Origin: Gliomastix tumulicola
Lineage: Eukaryota; Ascomycota; Sordariomycetes; Hypocreales; Bionectriaceae
Assembly: GCA_001599755.1 (NCBI GenBank)
Contig: BCHX01000009.1
Coordinates: 682,001 to 746,000, forward strand
Reading direction: 5' to 3'
Length of the DNA stretch: 64,000 nt
The notes beneath the pieces were generated by a model. That model had not been told where the DNA came from and ran no database searches. It was given only the letters and a program-made list of their open reading frames with translations. How positions within the stretch are numbered: the stretch's first letter is position 1; the number at the start of each line of letters is the position of its first letter. Positions 43,473 through 53,908 of the stretch are shown one piece after another. A program made the translations under genes and the position numbers.

Positions 43473-44129
43473 GACTGTTGACCGATTTGAGACCTCGAGA
43501 ATGTTAGGGTAGCATCAGCGGGGGCTATGGCAAACACCTGAAGTGGCGAAGTGGGCAGCTTTAAAGGCCTGGGACGTTGGAGGAGGAAGGCCCTGGACGC
43601 AAGGCATCGCTCCTTAAGACGCGAATACGAACATCTCCTTCCCCCATTGGTCTTCTCCTTCGGGAGCGAATATCCATCCCTGAGTTGGAAAGAAGCAAGT
43701 AAGTATGAGCTAAATACCTACAGGGGGCAGGAATACATCGAAATCATGGAATGTGCAGCCCCGAAGATCATCAAACCGTCTGAATCTGGGGAATCGGGGA
43801 ACAAGCAGCATGTCCCCAGCTCGGTGTTAGTGGACTGTGGGGGAGTTCCCCCGCAAAAGCTTCTCCGAGTGACAACTGTTGGGCGAGGGGCCACCCCCTG
43901 ACGTGACTCCAAGATGATAGGCGCCTTGTAGTTACTTGGTGATTTGGAGATGATGGAGGATAAAGATATCATGGTGCCAAGGCAGCGCGGAAATCATGAC
44001 CCGCCGCCCATGGCCGCCGCTGGTTATCAGCAGTGCACAGGACACGTCTCAACACCAACTGACATTCCGACACTGTGCAATTCCTTCGCTGCAGCATCCA
44101 AGAGAACAAGAGAAAGAGAGAGAAACATC
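43473..44129. promoter_or_regulatory. Shared divergent promoter of MFS transporter and NmrA-like gene
   Basis: 657 bases between two divergent starts. The open frame on the plus strand (43944 on) begins at a TTG and has no family sequence before 44130, so it is treated as leader. No clear TATA box was found on either side. Confidence 0.5.
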
Positions 44130-45059
44130 ATGAAACAGGTTGTCGTGTTCGGGGCGTCTGGTGTGCAGGGAGTCGCGCAGGTCGCGGCTCTCGTGCGCGC
44201 TGGATACAAGCCAGTCGCTGTTAGCCGCACGCCACAGCCGATTGAAATCGATGGCCAGTCTGTCGAGACGTTTCCTGCCGATTTCTCAGACGAGCCCGCC
44301 CTTCAAAGGGTGTTGAACGGGCCCGATATTGTCTTCCTCAATCTTCCATCCACCTCATTCCAGGCGGCCGAACCTGTCCTTGCTGGCGCCCGAACCATCG
44401 CCAAAGCGGCCAAATCCTCACCAACACTCAGGCTGGTCATTTTCAATACCAGCATGCCTGTTCCAGAGCAGAAGGACGGCATCAAGGCTCGGGACGACAG
44501 GGTCGAGATCCGCGCAATTCTCCGCGACAGTGGCCTGCCTGTGATCTGCATCCAACCAGTCGTCTTCCTCGACAATCTTCTCGAAGGCTGGGCGTATCCT
44601 CCCATAGCTGACAGACAAACCATCGTCTACTGTCACAAACCTGACCTTGAGGTGTCATGGATTTGCCATCATGACGTCGCGCAGCTCATGATTGCTGCCA
44701 TCAGCCGGCCAGACCTCGCGGGCCAGAACATCCCGGTGGGCGGCCCTGAGACTGTCCGCCTCGAGGAACTAGCCGAGAGGCTCTCGGACGGTTGGGAACG
44801 GCCCATGGCATTCGAGAACCAAACCGTTGACGACTTCTGCCACAAAATCAGTATCGCCATGCAGGGGCGTGCGGGCATTGACGCTGACCGCATCGTCAAG
44901 CAGATGCACAAGGCGTATACGTACTACAACGAAGCGCCAGAAAAGCCTTTCAAGGTCGACATGAGACACGTTCTGAGAGAGTTGCCTGTTTCACTCACAC
45001 CATTGGCCGAGTGGGCAAGAACGACAAAACATCGGCTACCTCCACCTTTGACGCTGTAA
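44130..45059 (+). CDS. NmrA-family NAD(P)-binding oxidoreductase
   Basis: 309 residues, one exon. The ATG at 44130 is chosen because the Rossmann motif VVVFGASGVQGVAQV starts three residues later. SRTPQPIEIDG marks the second beta strand (the Arg after Ser suggests NADP preference), and FNTSMPVPEQK and DNLLEGWAYPPI are NmrA-like. No Tyr-x-x-x-Lys of classical SDRs is evident, as in NmrA regulators and quinone reductases. Function could be redox sensing or reduction of a small metabolite, possibly linked to the divergently transcribed exporter. Confidence 0.75.
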   Translation: MKQVVVFGASGVQGVAQVAALVRAGYKPVAVSRTPQPIEIDGQSVETFPADFSDEPALQRVLNGPDIVFLNLPSTSFQAAEPVLAGARTIAKAAKSSPTLRLVIFNTSMPVPEQKDGIKARDDRVEIRAILRDSGLPVICIQPVVFLDNLLEGWAYPPIADRQTIVYCHKPDLEVSWICHHDVAQLMIAAISRPDLAGQNIPVGGPETVRLEELAERLSDGWERPMAFENQTVDDFCHKISIAMQGRAGIDADRIVKQMHKAYTYYNEAPEKPFKVDMRHVLRELPVSLTPLAEWARTTKHRLPPPLTL

Positions 45060-45391
45060 GGTAATATTGCGAGGCTGTCTATATTCAACGGTTGGACACG
45101 CGGTCCCGATGGATATGTGCGGCGAGCCAACTTGAGTCCCTAGCCGAATAGTCTTGCATGAGTCTAATATACATCTTCCTGTAATGGCACGGCCAAAAAG
45201 AAAGGACAGGCGACAACAAATGAAATCATCGCTGATGTTGCTGATATTACTACCTACTTCCGAGAAAGGGTATAACATAATGCTTGAGCTCGCCATAACT
45301 GAGGCTCCGGTCAAGCCTACGTAAGCTGGTACCTCGTGACAATATTCAGCCAGAAGGAAGGCTGAGTGTCCAGCACATGACAGGCTCAAGT
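45060..45391. other. Intergenic, convergent ends
   Basis: 332 bases between the NmrA-like stop and the GH115 stop. It presumably holds both 3' ends. Nothing else seen. Confidence 0.5.
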
Positions 45392-48300
45392 TCAAGGACT
45401 AGCAGAGACTGCGCGGCGGCAGCTCGGTTTTGTCCGTGTCCAACTCTCTGGTGGTCCCAAAGCTGTTGAGTGATATCCTCCCAAATCTAGTGCAACCTTC
45501 TGAAGTACCACGCCAGGCTCGAGTAGCCAAAGCGATAGTTTGTGAGCTCCAGGTTCAATAGCGGCTCCAAGCTGAATTATAGATGTCCAACCGTTCTCAA
45601 CGACTGCTTTACTCCACGCGGCGCCTTCTTTATACGGAGGGTCGGCTGGAACTGGCCTCACCGTCACTGGCTCGCTGTCGTCGATCGAGTACGCAAACTT
45701 GATCCAACGGGTAGGGTCATGGTTGTGAGACGAGCCCAGGTACACGATGAGTCTTGGAGAAGTAGAAGTAGTAGTGGTGTAGATCGAGTACGTCAACGCT
45801 GGCCCATCTGCAGGGTTCTGCGTTGCCATCGTCACAGGCCACGCCTTTACTGCTGACTTCGTTCGGCCGTAGTGAGGGATCTTGACGTAGGATACGCCAT
45901 TCTTTTCCTGTGCGGCGGAATAATGGGCTGCTTCGATAGAGATGACTCCATTTGACTCGACAAAGCCCGGGAAGTCGGCAGGAATCGAGGTTTTGTTGAC
46001 TGGAAGGATCAATAACGCTTCGGAATCACCGCTGCCACTGACAGTAAGTTGGACCAGGGAAAGGCCCTCAGGAGCTTCTTCCCAGTCAACGGTAATCGCA
46101 CTTCGGACGTCGAGACCATCTCCAGAGGGCCCAACAGAGCCCTTTTGGTTTGAAACCGCCACGTATGAGACGTTCGAATTGATGGCGTAGGACGTCGTGG
46201 AGTTCTCTCTCGAGAAAATATCGACGTACCGCGATTCAGTTGGGGGCATGAAAGGGTCAACTGAGCGGAGATTCAGGGAGTCAACATCCGGAAACACAGC
46301 TGTGCTGCCTTGAATAGCCACACCAAAGGACCCAGGGACAGTAGGCTCTCCAAGATCTCGCACGCTCGGCATAATGTTCGCGTTGTTAGGCGGGTCGTTC
46401 CATGATGTGTAGCCAATGTGCACCTGATCAACGAAAGATGCCCACTTGCCTCCGTTGAGGCTATGGTATCGGTCTGTGATTTCCGCATCTTGTGCAAATG
46501 CGTCTCGTGCCTCTTGCGCCAGAACGTTGGTGCTTGCCCGGCCCTGCTGGTAGTAAAGAGCATTCAGTGCCGCCTTGGTGTACAGTTCCACCACGGTCTT
46601 TCCTGCCAGAATCGGATGCAGGACCATTTGAAAGAAGGCTATGCGAGTTTTGTCATCAAGACCATTGTATATCGTCTCTGCGTCGCTGAGGAGAAGTTCC
46701 CACGAAGCCAGGTTTCGCTCGGCTTCATCATAATGAACCGTACTGAAAGCAAAGGGAAGGTTGCTCAGCAGTTCGTACTTCCGTCGTCCCACCAAGATGC
46801 CATATTGGTTCATGACAGCAGCCGTGCTACTGGCTACCTCAGAGCCGAACTCCGAGGCCGCCCAGCGCTTGAGCCACTCCGTTGTCGCTTCGGGGCTGCT
46901 ATGCCGTTCCATGTCGTACGCCATGTCCATGAACTGAGTAAGGGGGATTTCCTAGATCACTATTAGCACGTGAAAAAAAACCTATACTTCCAAGCTTGGT
47001 CTCACCAATGGTTTTAGATCCCCAACATTCGCGATCCAAATTGTTCTCGCGTTCTTGTTGTAGGCGAGATGCATCTGCTCCCATGTCTTGACCAGCTGGA
47101 TGGTGTTGATCCATTTGTAACTGCGGGGAGCTCCCACGTAATCAAAGTGATAATACACACCAGCTCCAGCAGCTCGATCGGTCTCGTTGGCAATTGGCAC
47201 GCGGATGATATTTCCGGAGTTGTCGTCGGTCCAAAGGAGAGTCACTGAATCCGGGACCTCGAGGCCGGCTGCGTAATATTCGCTGACTTCCTGTACAAAC
47301 GGTCAACTGCTGCTCAACAAGTGCATCTGTCTTGTGACTGACCTTATACAGCACCCAGGTTTGGGGGATGTCCCCAACATCGCTGGTATTAAAGGCCTCT
47401 GACAGCAGGGACTGTTGGACTTGAATGAGATCCTCCAAGTCTTGAGCAGTCAACGTTGGGGACGCAGCATCGCCCTTCCCCCTCATCCCCATCGTCCACA
47501 TTGTATCCCAGCCCTTTGCTCGATCAATGCCTTCCTGGAAGAACTTGACAACACCAGCTTCATTCTCTCTCCAATCCCAGTCGCCTTCAAGGAACCTGTT
47601 TTGCTCACTCTCAGACCTGGCCATTGGCTCGTGATGACTGGTACCCATGATAACGCCATATTCATTGGCAAGAGGCCCGCTCTTTGGGTCGTCAACGTAG
47701 AATGACTTCCCCCACATGGCTGGCCAGATGTAGTTGCCTTTGAGTCGAAGGCACAGTTCGAATACCAGGCTGTAAAGATCGCTGTTGAACCTTCCGAAGT
47801 TGGCGGTCACCCAGCCCAAAAGCGCCGGGTTTTCGTCGTTGATGAAGAAGCCGCGGTACTTGACAGAGGGTGACTTTTGACGTTTCCCTGCGGGTGAAAC
47901 CCAGACATCGGTCTTGGTTTTGACAGGTACATCCGCCCACCAGTACCAAGGCGAGACTCCCATTTGCTCAGATAGATCATAGAGGCCGTATATCGTGCCT
48001 CGCCGGTCACTACCGGCAATTGCAAGAGCCCATGCGGTGCCGTTGAACGGGTTCTCGACGATGCGGCTGGCATAAGATTCCCACTCTCCCTCAACTCCTG
48101 ACACGTCGAGTTTTCCCTCGGAAATCAATCCATCTATGAGACTCGAGTGGCCGATCGTCCCAGCGATAATGATCGGCTGGCTTGTGTCCGGTGCTTCGGT
48201 CGAAACTGTCACGGTGCCGTTGACCCCGACTACACGCCCAAAGTCTCGTGCAACATCCTTTGCCGTTCGTTCGACACCCAGAGCCTCGTTCGGGGCAACG

Positions 48301-48425
48301 CGGATGTTTGGTGCAACAGATGTGTCCGCAAGTTTAAACTCGCTCCCTCCTGGGTGAAAGATTAACTGCCCATGGGTGAGCGCAGCCACCTGAAGCAAAG
48401 AGATTAGCTGATAGAGCACCCTCAT
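45392..48425 (-). CDS. GH115 xylan alpha-1,2-glucuronidase-like, secreted
   Basis: Three exons: 48425-47343, 47290-47006 and 46951-45392 (donors GTCAGT and GTGAGA; acceptors TACAG and TCTAG), giving 975 residues. The start at 48425 gives a signal peptide (MRVLYQLISLLQVAALTHG); an in-frame ATG 18 codons upstream buries it. GH115 landmarks: GTIYGLYDLSEQMGVSPWYWWADVPV, KYRGFFINDENPALLGW, LRLKGNYIWPAMWGKSFYVDDP, GTSHHEPMARSE and TLLWTDDNSGNIIRVP. The length fits the multi-domain family (about 950-1000). GH115 removes (4-O-methyl-)glucuronic acid from internal and terminal xylose of xylan. Several Asn-x-Ser/Thr sites fit secretion. A GGCTAAA word lies 213-219 bases upstream. The C-terminus (SCRRAVSASP) extends past the last beta domain with no membrane anchor. 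Confidence 0.9.
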
Positions 48426-48637
48426 CTTGGACAATACCGATCGATGAACTGTTCTTGTGGGAGAAACCCATCGGCTCATGATGAGAGCCCTCCTACTCTC
48501 CTATAAAGAACTTTAATCGCTTCACATTCCCCCATCGGTAAGTCTAGAATATCTCTAATTACTCATCCCCCGCACAACGATGCGCCAATATTGCCGGAAT
48601 CACACTCTCCTTTCCTCAATTTAGCAAGTGAATATTT

Positions 48638-48644
48638 GGCTAAA
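48638..48644 (+). promoter_or_regulatory. Single XlnR/Xyr1-type word upstream of GH115
   Basis: GGCTAAA, 213-219 bases upstream of the GH115 ATG. Single copies of a 7-mer are expected by chance several times in 64 kb, so it is only suggestive. Confidence 0.3.
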
Positions 48645-49452
48645 TTGGATGCAGCAGTACTCTCCACTCCTCTGAACATTCCGACTCGTCCGGAAGAGGT
48701 GGGTGGTTTTCCTGATCTATTTATCCAGAATTTTACCTCAGTCAAACCAATTAGCCGGTATCAGCTTCCCCAGATTCTTCTTCAGCTCTTCTCTATAACT
48801 CAGTACCAGCCAGGCATAGGACTTCGCGTGGGCAACGAAGCCTAGACCAGGATAACGGGGTTCAAAAATCTTCGGATCTTCTGGTATCTTGAATGGAGCC
48901 TCAGGGTATGATTACTAGGATATGCGAATTCGGTCAAGGTTTCAGTGCATCACACTCAAATGAGAGGTTGCAACGACAATCTCAGGTGCACATTTCCTTG
49001 TCGCCACATGTACTACGTCAATGAGCTGAGCAAAATTCTTGGGGACGAGGTCATCACACACGTTGGTCGTCAGAAACGGCTGACCAAATCCGATACATTA
49101 ACAACAGATGACGACAGGTGACGCATGAATCTGAGTGAGACAACTGCCAATCCGATCCATCGTGGGATGACAAACCCCCCATACCGCCCTCATGGCCCAG
49201 AATTTTAAGCTGGGCAAGGACAAGGGAGTTCGGCATGAACAGCGCGAAGCCGATTAGACGTCGTGAACGTCAAGACTGCCCAATTCTTGTTTTGGGTGGT
49301 TACGCAGTGTCTGGCAAGACTCTCGCCGTGCCATATGCCTCAAAGTAGCGTACGAGGTATAAGAGCCTGGTCATACAATACATATGAGAAGAGCCAGAGC
49401 AATCCCAAGTCAGCCCAACTGTGGTAGAGTGGGCGCAGGATGACGATTGGCC

Positions 49453-49480
49453 GTGACGCGTGTGACTGACGCGTGTGACG
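49453..49480. repeat. Tandem repeat around ACGCGT
   Basis: Two near-identical 13-14 base units (TGACGCGTGTGAC) lie head to tail, each with the palindrome ACGCGT, in the long divergent intergenic region. Confidence 0.7.
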
Positions 49481-51273
49481 CGCCCACTTGTTTTCTTTTC
49501 CTCATTCCGTGACTAAACCCCACTATCACGAGTACCCAAGCAGTGAGGACTGGAGAGATCGAGATTCGGAAGTCGGCTTACGACTACAGGGGCTGACAAA
49601 AGACCGCCTCGTGGAAATTCCATTACTGGCACTGGGCCCTGTTGTCGTCCATCTCATGTCGAAAGGGTTTGGCAATTACCTTACCCGAGGCTGGTATGGC
49701 AGTGTGCAAACCAAAATGGCAAGGTAGCTCAGTTACTGGCTGCCATGAAGTTGTCGAACCTGCCTCCTCGCTTTTTTATCCTACATAAAGGTTCCAGCCA
49801 CCCAATAAGGGATGAATATCATCCATGAGAGATGGCAAGTAGCTGGACTAGCAGCACTGTTTCTCATTTCTGCTCAACCTCAATCATTTCTCTCTCACGA
49901 TGTCCACAATGGGTGAATTTCATAGAGTGTGTAGGGTAGGCAAGTTTGGCATCACCTCTGCCCCCTGTTCACTGGCTTGATTCAACTTGGCACTCACATT
50001 CTCTCCAATTTCTTGGCAGTTGGCAGAAGGTGGAGCACGCTCGGTAATATCGAATCATGCCATGCAACAAGTAACTGCCGTGGCTCAAGAAAGACGCTCG
50101 CCGACGCCATGACAGGGATTTGAGGGACGCCGGACAAGGCCCCCAATTGGTGCCCAGTCCTGCTTTTGAAACAGAATGGTGGTAAACTCGCTTAAAAAAC
50201 CAGCATTCTAGGCTCATTTTTCAGAGTCCCACGTCTTGGGGGCCGGGCCGGCCAACCTCGACCAACGGACAAGCATTTTGCGACGGAGCGACCACTGGCA
50301 GCCTCATAATGTTATCTTGGTGCATGTGATGACACTTCCTGTCGTTGGTGGGGGCTGCATAGGATGGATAGATATAGCAGGAGGTTGGCAGGTAAACATT
50401 GGGTGCAATTCAGCAAGCGATGGTGGCAAAGTCGCCGATAACAGTAGACATACTGGATGCATGCATCCCTGGGTGTACACGTATACAGACAACCGGGGGG
50501 AAGCACACTCTGGCTTACTAGAGGCGGCTACTATCGTGGAAGGGCTCGCCGACTGGTCTCATTTTGTTTGTTCTGGTAGGAGGCGGCGAGGGTAACTGTC
50601 GTGGTCAGGACCTTGGCTCTACTAATGGTCCGCCGCCCAGAGCCGCCGCCGAGGGCTTCCGAGGTTGAACAGGTCTGGAGCGACAGCGACTGTCGGGGTC
50701 AGGTGAACACGGGGAGAGCGTGGTGATGGGATCCTGGTGATGTTGGGGGGGATGGCCGGATGAGGCATGAGTCGATGGGGTGACCGAGTTCCTTTCCCTC
50801 TCATTACGCCTCGAGTCATGTTGACGCTTCTCCACCATGCCGCTTGGCCAAGTTCTGGGAAGTCCGTCCACCAACAGCGAATGCGAACTTCCATTCCCAA
50901 CCACACTAGTGAATGGTAGTCCCCTTTTGCTCGAGATTGTCTATCCCGAAAGACCGAGGTTCACCTACCCAGCGGATTGCGCCTAGACTAAAGCTGGGCA
51001 TAGGCTCATGGGGTCTTTGGGCCCCCATGGGGACACTCCCCCGTTCTCAGGATGTTGGGGCTGAAACTAGCGGTCTGATTGGAGGAGCCCCCAAGTAGAC
51101 CGACCCGAAAACCGCCCTCTCGGTCAAATGAGCGTGCAGCACCACGTGCATATCTTCTCCGCTTCCCCTTCTTCATCTTGACTTTGCCATTCCCCTCTCC
51201 CCCTTCGCCTGGTCAGTGTTTGCTTTCACCATCACCTTACTTTCACGTTTCCAACACACAAAGGACGCTTCCA

Positions 51274-53136
51274 ATGGCCGCTCAGGACGTGGGCAAGGCC
51301 GAGTCTGGCCCCAACCCTCCTGTTGTCCGCACCGAACATGCGGTGTACACGCCCGAGGTCGAGCTCATCGAGGCTGCCGTCGCCGCCAGTGATGCTGAAG
51401 CCCTCCTCCCTCGCAAGGAGCTGTTCCGGCGGTACTGGCCTGCCGTAGTCTACAGCATGCTGCTCAGCTTGGCTCTGGTCATGGAAGGCATGGACGTCGG
51501 CCTCATCAATAACTTCTTCGCGCACCCGTCTTATCTCAGGCGCTTTGGATGGCCCGACCCCAACAAGGATGGCAAACTGCACATCTCCACCCAGTGGCAA
51601 GGCGCCATCGGTGCTGGCAACAACGTTGGATCGATCATCGGACTTCTGCTGAATGGCTACCTTCAGTCGCGTTATGGCTCGAAGAAGATTTATATCGTAT
51701 GTATTTTCCCTTCTATAGCTCATTCTCAGTGTCGGGAATCCTTGGCTCACTGTTTATTTATAGGCTGGCATGGCGCTGATGGCTGGTACAATCTTCATCC
51801 TCTTCTTCGCCATCAACGTCGAGATGCTCTTGGCTGGCAATATCGTCTGCGGTATTCCTTGGGGAATCTTCCAAACCTTGACCACTGCCTATGCTGCCGA
51901 GATCTGCCCTGCTGCTATGCGCGGCTACTTGACGGCCTGGGTGTCCATGTGCTGGGGTTGCGGTAGCTTTCTCGCTACTGGAGTGCTCCGTGGTTCTCTG
52001 GAACTACCCGGTGATGCGGGTTGGCGGGTTCCCTACGCCCTCCAGTGGGTTTGGATCCCGCCTCTGTTCCTCGTCGGCTGCTTTGCCCCTGAGAGCCCCT
52101 GGTACCTCATCCGCCGCAATCGAGTCGAGGATGCTGAGAAGAGCCTTCGACGCCTCGCACGCAAAGGCTATTACACCGAACGAACAATGGCCGAGACGCT
52201 GGCCCTCATGAAGCACACCAATGAGATGGAGAAGAACGAAGCGATGAGTGCCAGCTACAAGGACTGCTTCCGGGGCACGAACCTGCGCCGAACCGTCATT
52301 GTTTGCATGGCCTTTGTCATCCAGATGCTCAACGGCCAGTCCATCACTCAGTATGCCGCCATCATGCTGAAGTCTATCGGCATGAGCGACACGATGGCCT
52401 TTAACTACAACATGGCTATCCAGTCCGTCAACGTGGTAGCTACGGCGGTCGCAATCGCACTTATGGGACGGATCGGACGCCGAACCTTTTACTTATACGG
52501 ATCTTCGGGCATCGGTGCCTGCATGCTGGTTATCGGCATAATGGGCTTTGCCGCCGAGAAGAAGAAGATTGCCGTCCCCACCGCCGCCTTCCTGATCGTC
52601 GTGCAGTGCATTTTCAAGGTCTCGCTCGGTCCTACAACATACGTTGTTGTTGGCGAGACGTCATCTAGTCGTGTTCGAGCTCAGACGATTGTCCTTGGCC
52701 GTGCCGTCTACGTTTGCTGTGGTATCATTGCACAGCAAATCAACCCTCGCATGCTCAACGATAGTAGCGACGCTTGGAACTGGGGTGCTAAGACAGGCAT
52801 GTTCTACTTCGGACTCTGCTTCATCTGGGCCGTGTGGATCTGGTTCTTCCTGCCAGAGACGAGGAACCGCAGCTTCGCCGACATCGACTATCTGTTCCAA
52901 AAGAAGGTGAACGCGAGGAAGTTCTCCAGCACGCCTGTTGACTGTAAGTTTTGCCGCCGTCCAGTAACCAGGGCGTTTTCACGTCTGTATGAACCATACT
53001 AACATCGCACGAAACAGTGTTCGAATTCACCCGACCTGATGGAGTCACCGAGAAGATCAGGGAGATCGAACAAGTCCAAGAGGAACGCGTCGAGGCGCCC
53101 AACACTCATCCGGACACCCATAACAGGAGCGGGTAA
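51274..53136 (+). CDS. MFS sugar permease, MAL/alpha-glucoside type
   Basis: Exons 51274-51696, 51764-52943 and 53018-53136 (donors GTATGT and GTAAGT; acceptors ATAG and ACAG) give 573 residues. The ATG at 51274 follows a pyrimidine-rich leader; the frame is open further upstream (to 51079) but that part is Pro/Ser-rich and not permease-like. Landmarks: GMDVGLINNFFAHPSYLRRFG after the first membrane helix, NGYLQSRYGSKK, PESPWYLIRRNRVEDAEKSL between helices 6 and 7, QSITQYAAIMLKSIG, GRIGRRTFYLYG and PETRNRSFADIDYLF after helix 12. This is the layout of fungal maltose/alpha-glucoside and related hexose-oligomer permeases in the plasma membrane. The true sugar is unknown; the location next to GH115 makes an oligosaccharide or uronate cargo worth testing. 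Confidence 0.85.
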
Positions 53137-53908
53137 TGGATAATGGATCGTTGCTTTGCGCTGGCTGGCTGTGGACGAAGTTGACAGTGCAGGGAAGCTG
53201 TTGGTGGGGAAATTGGATTGGTTCACAGGTACTCGAACCTAACCATGTGTTGTAGCGATATGATAGCCCTCCTAGTAACACGTGAAGGATCTTGTGCGCC
53301 CAAGACTTTGTGTCGAAATTGCTCCTGTATACCTGTATACCCTTCTTGGCGCTCTTCCAGTATTCCGATGCGAGGCAATTTTCGACTTGGAAGCACATTT
53401 TTAGCGGAATTTTCCCCTCACCTGTCCCCGTATATCACTAGCCTGTAATTAACGCCTGTCAGTTGGGGAACCTTTTGTTGATGGTAAATGAGGAGAGCGA
53501 CAGCGGAGTTAACACCCCCTCTCAACCCTTGTTCCCCCACTCGCTCAGTACCCATGGGGAAGTCTTCGCCGAACGGACAGAGGCCGAGCAGAGGGCGGTG
53601 ACGAGTCTACGATTCAAACTAGTGCCGTGTCCTCGGCGGTTGGGGAAGACCTTGAGTCAGGATCCTCGCTCCTTGACTCCGTGGCAAGACTCAACTTGAT
53701 ACCCCGGGCAAGCTTGGCAGATCGCTCGCCCTTGGTCTCGGTGTCAATGCCCGAGCAATCGGTGTCCCGCCCGAAGAATAAAAAGTGAGGGGTACGGTTT
53801 CCTTCGCGTTTCCAACAAGCCCTCGTTCCTCTGTCTGACAACTTGTCTGCACATACCAGTTCCCCTTTGGTAGCCTTCGGACAAGCGCTCTCCTTGTCCA
53901 TCCAAAAG
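53137..53908. other. Intergenic, permease to alpha-mannosidase
   Basis: 772 bases between two genes on the plus strand. No credible coding frame. It must hold the permease 3' end and the mannosidase promoter; no TATA box was recognised. Confidence 0.5.

Larger units (their letters stand above)
48426..51273. other. Divergent intergenic region, GH115 and sugar permease
   Basis: 2.85 kb between divergent starts. Seen: a GGCTAAA word (48638-48644), a tandem TGACGCGTGTGAC repeat (49453-49480), and pyrimidine-rich leader sequence just before the permease ATG. Short ORFs here (for example 49488-49727) show no family features. Confidence 0.55.

Noticed and set aside
43944..44129. Upstream extension of the NmrA-like frame
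   Set aside because: It starts at TTG and has no family sequence; the Rossmann motif directly follows the ATG at 44130.
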